Assembly: GCF_037198285.1 (NCBI RefSeq) | Contig: NZ_CP147243.1 | Span: forward strand, 930,001 to 994,000 | DNA: 64,000 nucleotides | Source: Haladaptatus sp. DJG-WS-42 | GTDB taxonomy: Archaea > Halobacteriota > Halobacteria > Halobacteriales > Halococcaceae | Reading direction: 5' to 3' | Shown here: positions 44,279 to 53,912 of the stretch, piece by piece | How positions within the stretch are numbered: the stretch's first letter is position 1 | How the letters are laid out: the number at the start of each line of letters is the position of its first letter | Made by a program: the position numbers and the translations under genes | Notes under the pieces: generated by a model | Database searches by the model: none | What the model saw: the letters and a program-made list of their open reading frames with translations, nothing else | What the model was told of the DNA's origin: nothing

Positions 44279-45907
44279 ATGTTCCACAAACAGAGTCAGA
44301 ACCCAACGCAGTCACTCATCATGAAAACAAATACTGAACTGAACTCGAGAGCATTCGTTCTCGGACTAGACGGGGTACCGTGGGATTTGCTAGAAGAATG
44401 GGTTGGAGCGGGGGAGCTCAAGCACTTTGGAACGGTGATGCGAGAAGGGACGGCAGGTCCGCTCACGAGCACAGTTCCAGCAACGACACCACTCGCGTGG
44501 CCCTCGATTGCAACGGGCGTCAGACCCGATAAACACGGTATCTACGGGTTCCGCCGGCTCACGGAAAACTACACGCATCAGGTGTACACTGGCAACGACG
44601 TGAAACAGCCTGCACTCTGGGAGATGCTCTCACCGGCTATCGTTGGGAATGTGCCGATGACCTACCCGGCGCGTGAAATCAACGGAACCATGGTCGCCGG
44701 GATGATGACGCCACAGATTGGTGAGGGGTTCACCTACCCTCAGTCTCTCAGCGACGAGATTACGACCCGGATTCCAGATTACCAAATCGCTCTCGATTGG
44801 AGCCAGTATCTGAACTCGAAAGATGAATTCCTGCCAGATTTGAACGCTCTCGTCCAGAATCGCAGAGAGTTGATGCGTCTGCTCATGGCAGACGATGACT
44901 GGCGGCTGTTCTTCTTCGTGTACACGGCCCCAGACCGCCTCCAACACATCATCTGGGAAGAGGACATCCTCCTCGAACACTACCGGTACTTAGACGATAT
45001 CCTCGGTGAGGTCATGGCGTACGTCGAGGATCACGATGCGACGCTATACATCGTCTCCGACCACGGCTTTGGCCCCATCGAGAAGAAAGTCGCAGTCAAT
45101 CGCGTACTCGCAAACGAGGGGCTGCTCACCCAGCGAAAGCAAAAGGGTGTCCGTGGAACACTCTCGAAGCTTGGAATCACCAAAGACGGCGTGATGGGTG
45201 TGCTATCCCGGCTTGGCATCGACGACGAGATGGTCGTCGATCACCTCCCGCAATCGGTGACGGCGCAGGTTGCAAAACAAATCCCCGGTGCACACTTCCT
45301 GTTCGATGTCGACCACGCGAACACGACGGCCTTCGTCTACTCGTTCGGTCACGTCTATGTAAACGACACGCGGAGATTCGAACAGGGAATCGTCGATCCG
45401 ACAGAAATTCCGGCGGTCAAGCGCCAGCTCAGGTCGGTGTTCGAAGGGCTCACCGACCCTGAGACTGGCGAACATGTCTTGCGAGTGACCGATGGTACAG
45501 TGGAGTACCCCACGGATCCGACTGCACCAGATCTCATCGTCGAGCCACTCCCGCGGTACGATATCGCAACGGCACTCTCAGAGGAGGTCTTCACGCCGAC
45601 ACCAATGGCAGGAAACCACCTACCAGAAGGAATCTTCCTCGCGTGGGGTTCCGACATCGCTGCCGGCAGTCAGCCAACCGACGCAACTGTCTACGACGTT
45701 GCACCGACCGTCCTCCACGGGCTCGGCGAAGCGATTCCCGATAATACCGATGGACGAGTCCTCCGTGAAATCTTCACGCTCAAATCCATTCCCGCAACGG
45801 CCGAAATACGCGAAAAAGCGTACGCCAAAGGAGAGGTCATTGCGACCGTAGATGAGGATTTCTCCGATGTGGAGAATCGTCTCCGTGGGCTCGGCTACAT
45901 TGAGTAA
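44279..45907 (+). CDS. Alkaline-phosphatase-superfamily phosphodiesterase/phosphotransferase
   Basis: A 542-residue metalloenzyme of the nucleotide pyrophosphatase/phosphodiesterase group. The first metal Asp is in FVLGLDGVPWDLL, the nucleophile Thr lies in STVPATTPLAWPSIATG, the HGIYGF segment follows, and the second metal site shows as YIVSDHGFGPIEKKVAVN; a final His is in TPMAGNHLPEG. No signal peptide is visible in the first 40 residues. Such proteins accompany archaeal surface glycan genes and may act on phospho-sugar or phospho-lipid intermediates. Lower GC links it to the neighbours at 42.3-47.3 kb. An in-frame ATG at 44321 is an alternative start. Confidence 0.85.
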   Translation: MFHKQSQNPTQSLIMKTNTELNSRAFVLGLDGVPWDLLEEWVGAGELKHFGTVMREGTAGPLTSTVPATTPLAWPSIATGVRPDKHGIYGFRRLTENYTHQVYTGNDVKQPALWEMLSPAIVGNVPMTYPAREINGTMVAGMMTPQIGEGFTYPQSLSDEITTRIPDYQIALDWSQYLNSKDEFLPDLNALVQNRRELMRLLMADDDWRLFFFVYTAPDRLQHIIWEEDILLEHYRYLDDILGEVMAYVEDHDATLYIVSDHGFGPIEKKVAVNRVLANEGLLTQRKQKGVRGTLSKLGITKDGVMGVLSRLGIDDEMVVDHLPQSVTAQVAKQIPGAHFLFDVDHANTTAFVYSFGHVYVNDTRRFEQGIVDPTEIPAVKRQLRSVFEGLTDPETGEHVLRVTDGTVEYPTDPTAPDLIVEPLPRYDIATALSEEVFTPTPMAGNHLPEGIFLAWGSDIAAGSQPTDATVYDVAPTVLHGLGEAIPDNTDGRVLREIFTLKSIPATAEIREKAYAKGEVIATVDEDFSDVENRLRGLGYIE

Positions 45908-45991
45908 CGCTTCCGAGCCCTAAATGACCGCAGTCTTTCACTTTTCGGTTAGCTTCGCAATAACAATACGAGCACTCACGCTAGTAACGCT

Positions 45992-47344
45992 ATGACCTCG
46001 AGAGCGGGGTATCGACCGAGTCGACGCGATGTGCTTCGGCTTGGCTCTGCAGCACTGGCAGGTGCACTTGCCGGGTGCTCTCTTTCTAACACCAATAGCG
46101 GCGAAACGACAACTCCGTCTGGAAAGCAATCAGACGCGCCCCTTTCACCTGATGGGGCAATGGCGTATACGAACGACCAGTTCGAGACGGTCATCAATAT
46201 GGTTTCAGATGCCGGTGCAGACCCATCTGGACAAACCTCGATTCTACCGCTCCTCAAGGAGTATGCAGGCGATGACACTGTGTTGTACTTCCCGAGTGGA
46301 AGATATCTGATGGATGACTTATGGGCGTTCCCAGCGTTCTCGAATTTCGGTATCGTTGGCGAGCCGGCGACGATCGTTCCCCCCAAAGGGTACAACAGGT
46401 ACTTGTTCAATATCGGGTCGGTAGAGGATGCATCGGGAACCGGTTTTTTGTTTGAAAATATACATTTCGACTTTCGTGCGAAAGCTACTGCACCGCGACC
46501 GATTCAGGTCGCGGTCACGGACGGTCTCGTCGTTCGTGACGTAATCGTAATGGGATTATCCGGAACGGTTCGCTTCGATGTGACCACTGAAACGGGAGCA
46601 GGTGTCATAGAGCGCTTGCGAGTTCCCGATGGTGGAAAAGAGCCCAATCCAACAGGGCTTCTTATCAGTCCAGAAAACCGTGGTGAGTTGACGATTACCG
46701 ACTGCCACATCGCTGGGTTCCCGGGAAACGGACTCTATGCCTCCGGTTCGGTTGGGCCAATAAACGTGATTGGGGGATCCTATTTCAACAACGGCATTGC
46801 CAACGTTCGCGTTAGTAGCCCCGCCGTCGTTCGTGGCGTCCATGTTCGCTGTGATCGCGCCCCTGAAGGGTTTCGGAATATGCGGGGGATTCGACTCCGT
46901 GATGGTGATTCCGTGCTGGTCGAAGACTGTACCATCGAGATGATTGACGTTACCTACAGCGAGGGCGCCATTGTCATCGAACCGCTGATGAAATCAGCAA
47001 TCATACGGAATACGGACATCCTCACGACAGCGGATAACGTTCTCGGAATCAACGCAAAAACGCTCGAAACGCCGGATGAAACAGCACGTATTCTGTGCGA
47101 GAACGTCAAGATTTTCGGGTCGGCACAAAACGATGCCGCGATTCGGATTGTCGACCGAGATAATTGCGTCTTCGAGAACCTCAGTATCGTCCAGTCCGGT
47201 GCCAACAGAGACGGTGTCCAATTGCTTCGTTCGAATAATGCGATTATTCACGACGCGACGATTTCGGTGACGCGAACTCCAATCCTCGTCGAGGAATCGA
47301 CTGGGCTCAACGTCAAGAACGTGACCACTTCTCCCCCGAGATGA
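45992..47344 (+). CDS. Tat lipoprotein with right-handed beta-helix
   Basis: A 450-residue surface lipoprotein. SRRDVLRLGSAALAGALAGC gives a Tat motif and a lipobox (C29). A Thr/Ser-rich spacer leads to a parallel beta-helix domain whose rungs are seen as repeated short strands: GLVVRDVIVMG, GELTITDCHIAG, SVLVEDCTIEM, SAIIRNTDIL, NCVFENLSIVQ and NAIIHDATISV. The GADPSGQTSILPLLKEYAGDDTVLYFPSG stretch in outline is the cap typical of pectate-lyase-3-like proteins. It should bind or depolymerise surface glycan. Same strand and composition as the two preceding genes. Confidence 0.85.
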   Translation: MTSRAGYRPSRRDVLRLGSAALAGALAGCSLSNTNSGETTTPSGKQSDAPLSPDGAMAYTNDQFETVINMVSDAGADPSGQTSILPLLKEYAGDDTVLYFPSGRYLMDDLWAFPAFSNFGIVGEPATIVPPKGYNRYLFNIGSVEDASGTGFLFENIHFDFRAKATAPRPIQVAVTDGLVVRDVIVMGLSGTVRFDVTTETGAGVIERLRVPDGGKEPNPTGLLISPENRGELTITDCHIAGFPGNGLYASGSVGPINVIGGSYFNNGIANVRVSSPAVVRGVHVRCDRAPEGFRNMRGIRLRDGDSVLVEDCTIEMIDVTYSEGAIVIEPLMKSAIIRNTDILTTADNVLGINAKTLETPDETARILCENVKIFGSAQNDAAIRIVDRDNCVFENLSIVQSGANRDGVQLLRSNNAIIHDATISVTRTPILVEESTGLNVKNVTTSPPR

Positions 47345-47401
47345 CGCGTGGAGACTCGTTTTTCGAGGCGGTCTATGGTTCCGTGTTGCGGCGCTGAGAC
47401 G

Positions 47402-48931
47402 CTACTCTTCTACGGACGCTGGCAAGTAGTTTCTGAGGAAGGTGAGTTCCTTCCCAATCGACTTCTCGATGAATTCTAAGAACACGGCGTCCTCGGGCTG
47501 GAGGCAGCCAGCGAGCGTGATGACGACGAGTTCTGCGAGGCCGATGCCGATGACGAAGGCGACGAACGTGAGCGGCGTGAGCGTCATCACCGTCGAGAGC
47601 AGGTAGGCAATCGGTCCGAGGACGAGCGGCACCACGAGATAGGTAGTGACGGTGATACGCGAGAACGGCGTGATGCCGAATTTCACGTGTAAAATGATGG
47701 AGACGACGGTGTTGCGGGCGACGTAGGCGGCCGTGGTGGCGACTGCTGCGCCCACGAAGCCGTAGCGCGGAATCAGGTAGACGTTCAACAGCAAGTTGAG
47801 CGTGAGCGTGATGATGTCCGCGAACAGCATGTGGGTCGTGTAGCCGAGTGCGGCGAGCGTCGTACGGTTGTGGCCCATCGCGGCGTCCGTGAGGAAGCCA
47901 AGCGAGAGGATGGTGAGCGCGAGGCCTGCAGGGGCGTATTCGGGCGAGAAGAACATCGTGAGCAGCTCACTTGAGAAGATGAACACGGCAGCGAACGCCG
48001 GGAAGGAGGCGATAAAGCCCCACTTGGTCGTCACCCGGTAGATCGAGGAGATGTCCTCGTAATTGCCCTCAGAGTCGAGCCGCGAGACGATTGGCAAGTA
48101 GAGGTAGCCAAACGCGGAGACGAACAGCATGAGGCTGCTCGCAAGCGGGTAAGCGGCGTTGTAGAGCCCAACCTCCGCAGAGCTGCGGAAGAAGCCGACC
48201 ATGAGCGTGTCCATCTGCGTGAGCAACACGGTCAGGAACATCGCAAGCGTGAGCGGAATCGAGTAGGCGACGATTTCGCGGGTGTGGGTTTTCACCGGGC
48301 CGAACAGCGGGACGAGCCGGTTTGCGAAGTAGTGGACGACGAACAGCCCAAGCACCGAGGCGATGGCGTAGGCGTAGCCAACGGCGATGATGGAGAAGCC
48401 AGCAGCGAGAATCCCGATGAGTAAGAGTAGCCGGACACCGGGGCGGATGAGGTCTTCTGCGTAGAATTTGTACTTCGTGTTCTCCATGCCTCGGAGGAAG
48501 CCAACCCCGATGTTGACGCCGACGTTCACCGGGATGAGGAGGATAAAGATGGTGAGAAGGTCTGTTGAGACGGCGTCGTCGAACAGGTACGTCGTGAGGA
48601 GGTCCATGTTCAAAATGAGCGCCACTGCCATGAGCACGCTCGTCACCATCGACGCGAGCAAGCCAACGAGCCACACGCCCCTAATTTCCTTGGGGTCGTC
48701 GTAGCGCGAGACGAACCGTGGCATCCCGTGGTTGAGGCCGATAAGCGAGATGGTCAGCCCAACCGAGAGGATTGCGAGCCCGAGGGTCACCTCGCCGTAG
48801 ACGGCAGGTGTGAACGTTCGGGCGATGACGATGCGCTCTGCGAATCGGGATATCGAAGAGAGTCCGACTCCGAGGAAGATGAGCGCCGAACTCGCGAGGA
48901 GCGCTAAGAGGTTATCATTCTTTGCAGACAT
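47402..48931 (-). CDS. Wzx-like polysaccharide/oligosaccharide flippase
   Basis: A 509-residue MOP-superfamily protein with about fourteen membrane helices, expected to move polyprenyl-linked glycans across the membrane. The N-terminus (LLALLASSALIFLGVGLSSISRF) is followed by FTPAVYGEVTLGLAILSVG, typical of the PF01943/polysaccharide synthase group, and by GLNHGMPRFVSRY. Start at 48931 (MSAKNDN). Haloarchaeal AglR-type flippases look alike, but identity is not shown. High GC again, unlike the three genes to its left. Another candidate flippase, an ABC protein, lies at 62404. Confidence 0.88.
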   Translation of the reverse strand: MSAKNDNLLALLASSALIFLGVGLSSISRFAERIVIARTFTPAVYGEVTLGLAILSVGLTISLIGLNHGMPRFVSRYDDPKEIRGVWLVGLLASMVTSVLMAVALILNMDLLTTYLFDDAVSTDLLTIFILLIPVNVGVNIGVGFLRGMENTKYKFYAEDLIRPGVRLLLLIGILAAGFSIIAVGYAYAIASVLGLFVVHYFANRLVPLFGPVKTHTREIVAYSIPLTLAMFLTVLLTQMDTLMVGFFRSSAEVGLYNAAYPLASSLMLFVSAFGYLYLPIVSRLDSEGNYEDISSIYRVTTKWGFIASFPAFAAVFIFSSELLTMFFSPEYAPAGLALTILSLGFLTDAAMGHNRTTLAALGYTTHMLFADIITLTLNLLLNVYLIPRYGFVGAAVATTAAYVARNTVVSIILHVKFGITPFSRITVTTYLVVPLVLGPIAYLLSTVMTLTPLTFVAFVIGIGLAELVVITLAGCLQPEDAVFLEFIEKSIGKELTFLRNYLPASVEE

Positions 48932-49122
48932 ATTCTGACAGCTGACACCGGTTTCTCGCGGGACCATCGGTCGCACGCGACAGCTGGTGTGGGCACTGTA
49001 TGGCTAGATACACTCCGATTCCACATTTCGTTATTCGTCGGCTACCAGCGACAGTCAGGATTGTTTCAGCCGTTACCGGCCGCCAAACGGTCGAAGAAGG
49101 CGGTGTCGAGCAAAACAGGCGC

Positions 49123-50268
49123 TCAGCCGAACAGCCGTTCGCAATACGACATGTTCCAGCCGAGTGGGTTCACGAGCGCCGCCTCGATGCCCGGCCGTGT
49201 GGGGTCAAGCCCGCCGAGCGGGCAGACGAGGAACGACGACGCTTCGACGAACTTCGAAAGCGGGTAGGAGTTCCAACGGGCGAAGCCGTGGGCTGCGAGG
49301 ATGCGGTGGGGGATGACGTTCCCCGTTGCGCTGATGTGGTCGACGAAGTCGAACTCCGAGGTGAGCCGCGAGAGAAGACACGAGAACGCCGCTCCGAGTT
49401 CGAAGCCGCCTGCGAGCGGCAGGATTTCAGTTAGGTGTGCGGTTGTTGGTCCAGCAGTGGTCGGTTTGAAGCCAACGACGATGGCCGCCTCTCGCACGCC
49501 ATTGCGACTCGCAGAGTACATGACGAACTCTGTATCCGGCTCTGCAAACCGCCAGTTGTAGAACGTTGCATCGCGGCAGATGTGTGGCTGGTCTGTGTGA
49601 ACCGTCGCACAGATTTCGAGGAGGATGTCCGTCCGAACCGAGTCGTGGCGCGTGACGATGATGTCCTTGTCCGTGAGCTTGAGCATGTCCTGTACCCGGT
49701 TTTTGAGCATGCCAACTGGGTTTGCCACCTTCGCACCGAACTGGAGGGCTGGCGGATGGTCGTCGGTCGTAAACGCCGTGAAATCGTGAATCCGCTCGTA
49801 CTTGTCGAACTGGCCGAGGTTGTGGTGGGTCCACCGCTCGTCGTTCATCTTCATCATGCCCCGGCGAGAGGGCTCGTTCGCGTAGGTAAACGTCGCGGCG
49901 TAGTCGTCCCAACACTCGTCTCGCATCCACTCGTACATCTTCGTCATCAGCCCTTGGCGGCGGTGGTCTGGGTGGACCATCAGGTCGATGAGCTGGAGCG
50001 CCATGACGGTCTGGTCGCCGACCTGAATCGGGAGGGGTAACACCGGCCGAAAGCCACCTATCTCGCCGTCTTTCTCCGCAACGATGATGGGAACGAAATC
50101 GACGTATGGAAGCTGTTTGTACTTCCACGCGAACCACTCTGGCGTACAGCCGCTGAACGCGAGGTCATACAGGTCGAGAAACGCCTCCCGGTCTGTGTCT
50201 TCGTACCATCTAATTGAATAATCGCCGCTCGTGGAGTCGAGACTCGATGCCGTACGTGGGACGGACAT
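49123..50268 (-). CDS. GNAT family N-acetyltransferase, paralogue A
   Basis: A 381-residue acetyl- or acyl-transferase. The acetyl-CoA loop is DLMVHPDHRRQGLMTKMYEW. Other marked segments are IRWYEDTDREAFLDLYDLAFSG, EWFAWKYKQLPY, PIIVAEKDGEIGGFRP, FYNWRFAEPDTEF and the tail WNMSYCERLFG. A second GNAT-like half seems to follow, so it is longer than a simple GNAT. It probably N-acylates an amino sugar. It is clearly paralogous to the gene at 52745-53887, with which it also shares an upstream motif. Confidence 0.85.
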   Translation of the reverse strand: MSVPRTASSLDSTSGDYSIRWYEDTDREAFLDLYDLAFSGCTPEWFAWKYKQLPYVDFVPIIVAEKDGEIGGFRPVLPLPIQVGDQTVMALQLIDLMVHPDHRRQGLMTKMYEWMRDECWDDYAATFTYANEPSRRGMMKMNDERWTHHNLGQFDKYERIHDFTAFTTDDHPPALQFGAKVANPVGMLKNRVQDMLKLTDKDIIVTRHDSVRTDILLEICATVHTDQPHICRDATFYNWRFAEPDTEFVMYSASRNGVREAAIVVGFKPTTAGPTTAHLTEILPLAGGFELGAAFSCLLSRLTSEFDFVDHISATGNVIPHRILAAHGFARWNSYPLSKFVEASSFLVCPLGGLDPTRPGIEAALVNPLGWNMSYCERLFG

Positions 50269-50296
50269 ATAGGGGAACGTTCTGTTGGAACCGGAA

Positions 50297-50315
50297 TAAG
50301 AATGAATTTCCTAAC
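50297..50315 (-). promoter_or_regulatory. Conserved inverted-repeat element upstream of GNAT A
   Basis: On the plus strand TAAGAA-TGAAT-TTCCTAA(C) forms an inverted repeat with one mismatch. It begins 29 bases before the ATG and resembles the element in front of the second GNAT gene. Confidence 0.5.
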
Positions 50316-50431
50316 GAATGAGGGGTTGAATGGGAAAGAAGAGCTTAATCGACCGCAGTAACCCGCGTGTCGAGAATCGGGTACCGGACAGACACGACGG
50401 GCACTCCGTCGTTCGTTTTGTCAGCCGACAT

Positions 50432-51235
50432 TCACGAGTGGCGACCCGCCCGCACGTAGTAAACGCCCTCTCGACTCCCCGCGGGCGTTCCAAGGTTCGT
50501 GAGGGTGAATCCGGCGTCCGTGAGGAACTGTTCGACCTCCTCGACCGTCGTCCCGTAGCGTTGTGGGCACTTTTCGGTGTGGAGTTCTGCGTAGATGAGG
50601 GAAACGTCTGCGAGCGCCGCGCCCATTCCTTCGAGCACTTTCAACTCCGCGCCTTGGACGTCGATTTTCAAGACGGTGGGTGCTGGAATCCCCTCGGCGA
50701 TGGCCGTCTCGCCGCGGCGACACTCGACTGACAGCCAGCCGTCGGGAGCGAGATAGTGGTGGCCAGCCCCCGCCTCTGTGCCCTTCGCACGGTCGTCTGC
50801 GGACGCCAGCCGTCCGGGCCCGTCTTCGTCTGAGAGCGCAACCGACGTGGTTTGCCATCGCTCTGCGGGGGCGTTTGCTTCGAGGTTGGCGCGCAGTCGG
50901 GCTTCGTTCACTGGCTCCGGTTCGAAGCCGACGACGACGCCGGAGGTGAGTTTGTTCGCGATGAAACAGGCGTAGATGCCAACGTTTGCCCCAACGTCCC
51001 AGACGACTTCGTCGCCGTCGAGTTCGGCAAGGAGTGCCGAGAGAATTTCTTCTTCACCAAACAGCGTCGTCACCCGCTGGTATTCGAGCAGCGATGTGGT
51101 CGCAAACTCGGCGGTGACGTCGCCAACCTGACCGCGATGGCGCCACCCCTTCGGGGCAGCCCGCACCAGCAGGTAGCTTTTTCGGGCGAGCGGGGCGAGA
51201 CCCGCGGCCTCGACGAACTGCCAGACCCGGCTCAT
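50432..51235 (-). CDS. FkbM family methyltransferase
   Basis: A 267-residue SAM-dependent O-methyltransferase. The SAM motif is VVWDVGANVGIYAC (DVGANVG at 80-86), then GFEPEPVNEARLRANLEAN, and TVLKIDVQGAELKVLEGM carries the second conserved acid. FkbM proteins often methylate sugars in surface glycans. Its ATG overlaps the TGA of the ATP-grasp gene by four bases, so the two are coupled and may act one after the other on the same glycan. Confidence 0.9.
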   Translation of the reverse strand: MSRVWQFVEAAGLAPLARKSYLLVRAAPKGWRHRGQVGDVTAEFATTSLLEYQRVTTLFGEEEILSALLAELDGDEVVWDVGANVGIYACFIANKLTSGVVVGFEPEPVNEARLRANLEANAPAERWQTTSVALSDEDGPGRLASADDRAKGTEAGAGHHYLAPDGWLSVECRRGETAIAEGIPAPTVLKIDVQGAELKVLEGMGAALADVSLIYAELHTEKCPQRYGTTVEEVEQFLTDAGFTLTNLGTPAGSREGVYYVRAGRHS

Positions 51236-52521
51236 CGGTCGTAGACGGAGATACCTTTCTTCCGGTTCGACCGCACTTTAAGCGAGCGCGGGATGAGCCC
51301 GAAGAAGGGCAGCGGGTCATCGAGGTTGAGGAACACATCGCGCGTCGTGAAAAACGACGTAGTGAACGGGATGAGTGCTTGATATTGGTTGCGCGAGAGT
51401 TGCTCTCGCAGCCACATGATGTCCGTGTAAAACAGCTTTCGCTGTTTGACGTCAGTTCGGTAGTCTGGCTCCGGAAGCGTCTGCCAGTTGGCGACATTGA
51501 CGCCGCCGCTCGTTGCCATGATGGGTTGTTCGATGGAGGGGGGCTCGAAGGGGAACTGGCCGGTCAACTGCTTGTAATGGAGCCATGGCACGTCAACACC
51601 GCTGTTTATCGTGAGCGCGAGCGACCCCCAGTAGCGGCCGTTGACCTCAAGCAGGTAGAAGTCGCCGTCGGGCATCTTCATGAACTCGACGTGTACTGGC
51701 CCGTTCCAGTCGAGCGCCCGGACGATTTCGTCTGCGTAGACTTTCATCCGTGGCTCCCACGTCCCCTGTCTGACCGCGCCGATACCGCCAGAGGGCGGAT
51801 AGACGCGATATTTCTTGTGCTGGAAGAACGTCACCAACTTGCCTTCGTGCGCGAGGCCGACCGTCGCCATCGTCTCCACACCGTCTACGAACTCTTGGAC
51901 AAGTGGGTACTCGAACTGGCGTCCCGACCACTTGCCGATAATCTCCTCGAAGCGTTCGACGAGGTCTTCGTCGGGGCCGACGTAGTTGACCCCCGACATC
52001 CGATTGGTCGTAGACTGGCCGCTGTCGGTGGTGAACGTCGTCCGGCGGGGTTTGATAACGACCGTGTAGTCGCGTTCGTCGTCTATTTTCGCCACCTCTT
52101 CGAGCGACTGGGGCGAGAACGTCTTCGGGCTCGGGATTGGGAGCCCTTCTGCCAGCTCGAACAACCGCTTTTTGTCGTTCGCGTTGAGGTGGGTTTCCCA
52201 GTCCTCAGCGCCGACTTTCGTCCCCGTCGATTCGAGTCGCTCCTTGTGTCGCGACAGAACCGTGGTCATCACGTCCGTTACGGGGAACACAGCCGCGTAG
52301 TCATTCGTGGCTAAATGGTCGTACAGATGGTCAACAAATGCAGTTTGGTCTGCTGAAACGTCTGGATAAATGTACGACCCCTCAGTGTACTTAGAAAGCA
52401 TGCCGGGCAGGTATTTTGTGTAGCCACCCGAAACCACTGAAACCCCCTTCTCCCCAAGCGTCCGACACAACGCCAGTGAATTCGGCCCTTGTCCATCAAG
52501 GACGAGAACTTTGTGTCCCAT
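51232..52521 (-). CDS. ATP-grasp carboxylate-amine ligase
   Basis: A 429-residue ATP-grasp enzyme joining a carboxylate to an amine (or a related nucleophile) with ATP. The N-terminal KVLVLDGQGPNSLALCRTLGEKG is the pre-ATP domain; DYTVVIKPRRTTF supplies the ATP-binding lysine; YPLVQEFVDG, and the metal-binding LLEVNGRYWGSLALTI lie in the C-terminal half. Similar genes sit in haloarchaeal and actinobacterial polysaccharide loci, but no substrate is known. It precedes the FkbM gene (four-base overlap), so the two form an operon. A uronic acid carboxylate is a reasonable but unproved substrate. Confidence 0.88.
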   Translation of the reverse strand: MGHKVLVLDGQGPNSLALCRTLGEKGVSVVSGGYTKYLPGMLSKYTEGSYIYPDVSADQTAFVDHLYDHLATNDYAAVFPVTDVMTTVLSRHKERLESTGTKVGAEDWETHLNANDKKRLFELAEGLPIPSPKTFSPQSLEEVAKIDDERDYTVVIKPRRTTFTTDSGQSTTNRMSGVNYVGPDEDLVERFEEIIGKWSGRQFEYPLVQEFVDGVETMATVGLAHEGKLVTFFQHKKYRVYPPSGGIGAVRQGTWEPRMKVYADEIVRALDWNGPVHVEFMKMPDGDFYLLEVNGRYWGSLALTINSGVDVPWLHYKQLTGQFPFEPPSIEQPIMATSGGVNVANWQTLPEPDYRTDVKQRKLFYTDIMWLREQLSRNQYQALIPFTTSFFTTRDVFLNLDDPLPFFGLIPRSLKVRSNRKKGISVYDR

Positions 52522-52744
52522 TACACCCGCATATACAGTGTAATATTGCTTAAGTAGTAATCACATATACATGAGTTTCATCGCGAAGCCAAACACTAAC
52601 ATCCTCGTGCCTGCTGTGAGTTTCGCAAAACCAAGCGACGAGGTTGGTATGGAACTATCAAAATGGCCGAGCAGTCCATGGCGGAGTAGGGGTTATTGGT
52701 TGGATAACCGGCGTGATTTCACGGTGTCGAGCGCCACACGGCAG

Positions 52745-53887
52745 TCAGCCCAACAGTCGGTCGCAGTAGGTTGTGTTCCAGCCGCTTTCACGTGTCAAGC
52801 CTTCGGTAACCGCGGAGCTGTCCGCTGACCCACCGAGAGGGCACACGAGGAGGTAGGCAGGTGCGACGAGCTTCGAGAGCGGGAACGAGTCGGTTGCCGT
52901 GAAACCGTGGGCTGAGAACACGGCTTTGGAAAGTGCCCCACCCGTCGCACAGAGGTGGTCAACCGCGGCATAGTCGCGCGTGATGTGTGAGAGGAGCGCA
53001 GAGAACACTGGGTCGAGCGCGTCGCCGCCGGTGAGCGGCAACACTTCGACGAGCTGTGCGGTCGATGGTGACCCGGTGATGTGGTCGGTACCGACGACGA
53101 TGGCAGCGACCGGCAGCGCATCGCGCATGGCGACGTAGGTCACGAACTCCCGGCCTGGTTCGGCAAACCGCCAGTTGTAGAACGCTTCGTCGCGCAGGAC
53201 GTGCGCGGTTTCTGGTACGCCAGTCTCGTAGAGGCTCGCGAGCAACGAGACCGGAACTGACTCGTGGCGAACGACGCGAATCCTCGGGTCGGTGCTGACG
53301 AGACGGTCGCCAAGACGGTGTTTGAGCCGGTAGGCAGGCGTGGCAAGGGTTGCACCGAGGCGAACCGAGAGCGAGTGGTCGTTTCCAACGAACGCAGCGA
53401 CGTTGTTCAAGCGTTCGTATTTGACGAACGTTCCGAGGTCGTGGTCGGTCCATCGCTCGTTTTGCATCTTGAGAACCCCGTCGCGCGCTGCTTGCGTGGC
53501 GTAGGTGAACGTCGAGGCATAGTCGTCCCAACACGTGGTTTTCAGCCAGCGCGAGAGCGTCGTCATCAGTCCCTGTCGGCGGTGGTCGGGATGGACCACG
53601 AGGTCAGCAAGTTGGATCACGGGGACGGCCGTGTCCGCCACCCGGAGCGAGAGCGGAATGAACGGTCGAACCGCGCCAATCTCGCCGTCTTTCTCCGCGA
53701 CGATGATGGGGACGCGCTCTGCGTAGGGGTTTTGTTCGTATTTCCACGTGAACCACTCTTCGCCCCGGCTGGCGAACGCGAGCTGGTAAAGGTCGATGAA
53801 TGCCGCCCTGTCTCGCGGTTCGTACCAACGAATCGTATACTCCCCCGTGTCCTCAAGAAAAGTGTGAACGTCCCCATTAACAGACAT
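52745..53887 (-). CDS. GNAT family N-acetyltransferase, paralogue B
   Basis: A 380-residue relative of the gene at 49123-50268, sharing IRWYE..DR.AF.DLY.LAF, EWF.WKY, PIIVAEKDGEIG, the acetyl-CoA loop VHPDHRRQGLMT, FYNWRFAEP and the tail W(N).TYC.RLLG. It lies on the same strand with the FkbM and ATP-grasp genes between the two copies, so the pair looks like a duplication with divergence. Start at 53887 (MSVNGDVH), the position matching paralogue A. Probably acylates an amino sugar or precursor; substrate unknown. Confidence 0.85.
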   Translation of the reverse strand: MSVNGDVHTFLEDTGEYTIRWYEPRDRAAFIDLYQLAFASRGEEWFTWKYEQNPYAERVPIIVAEKDGEIGAVRPFIPLSLRVADTAVPVIQLADLVVHPDHRRQGLMTTLSRWLKTTCWDDYASTFTYATQAARDGVLKMQNERWTDHDLGTFVKYERLNNVAAFVGNDHSLSVRLGATLATPAYRLKHRLGDRLVSTDPRIRVVRHESVPVSLLASLYETGVPETAHVLRDEAFYNWRFAEPGREFVTYVAMRDALPVAAIVVGTDHITGSPSTAQLVEVLPLTGGDALDPVFSALLSHITRDYAAVDHLCATGGALSKAVFSAHGFTATDSFPLSKLVAPAYLLVCPLGGSADSSAVTEGLTRESGWNTTYCDRLLG

Positions 53888-53912
53888 ACACAACTGATTC
53901 CGCTGGAAGTAG

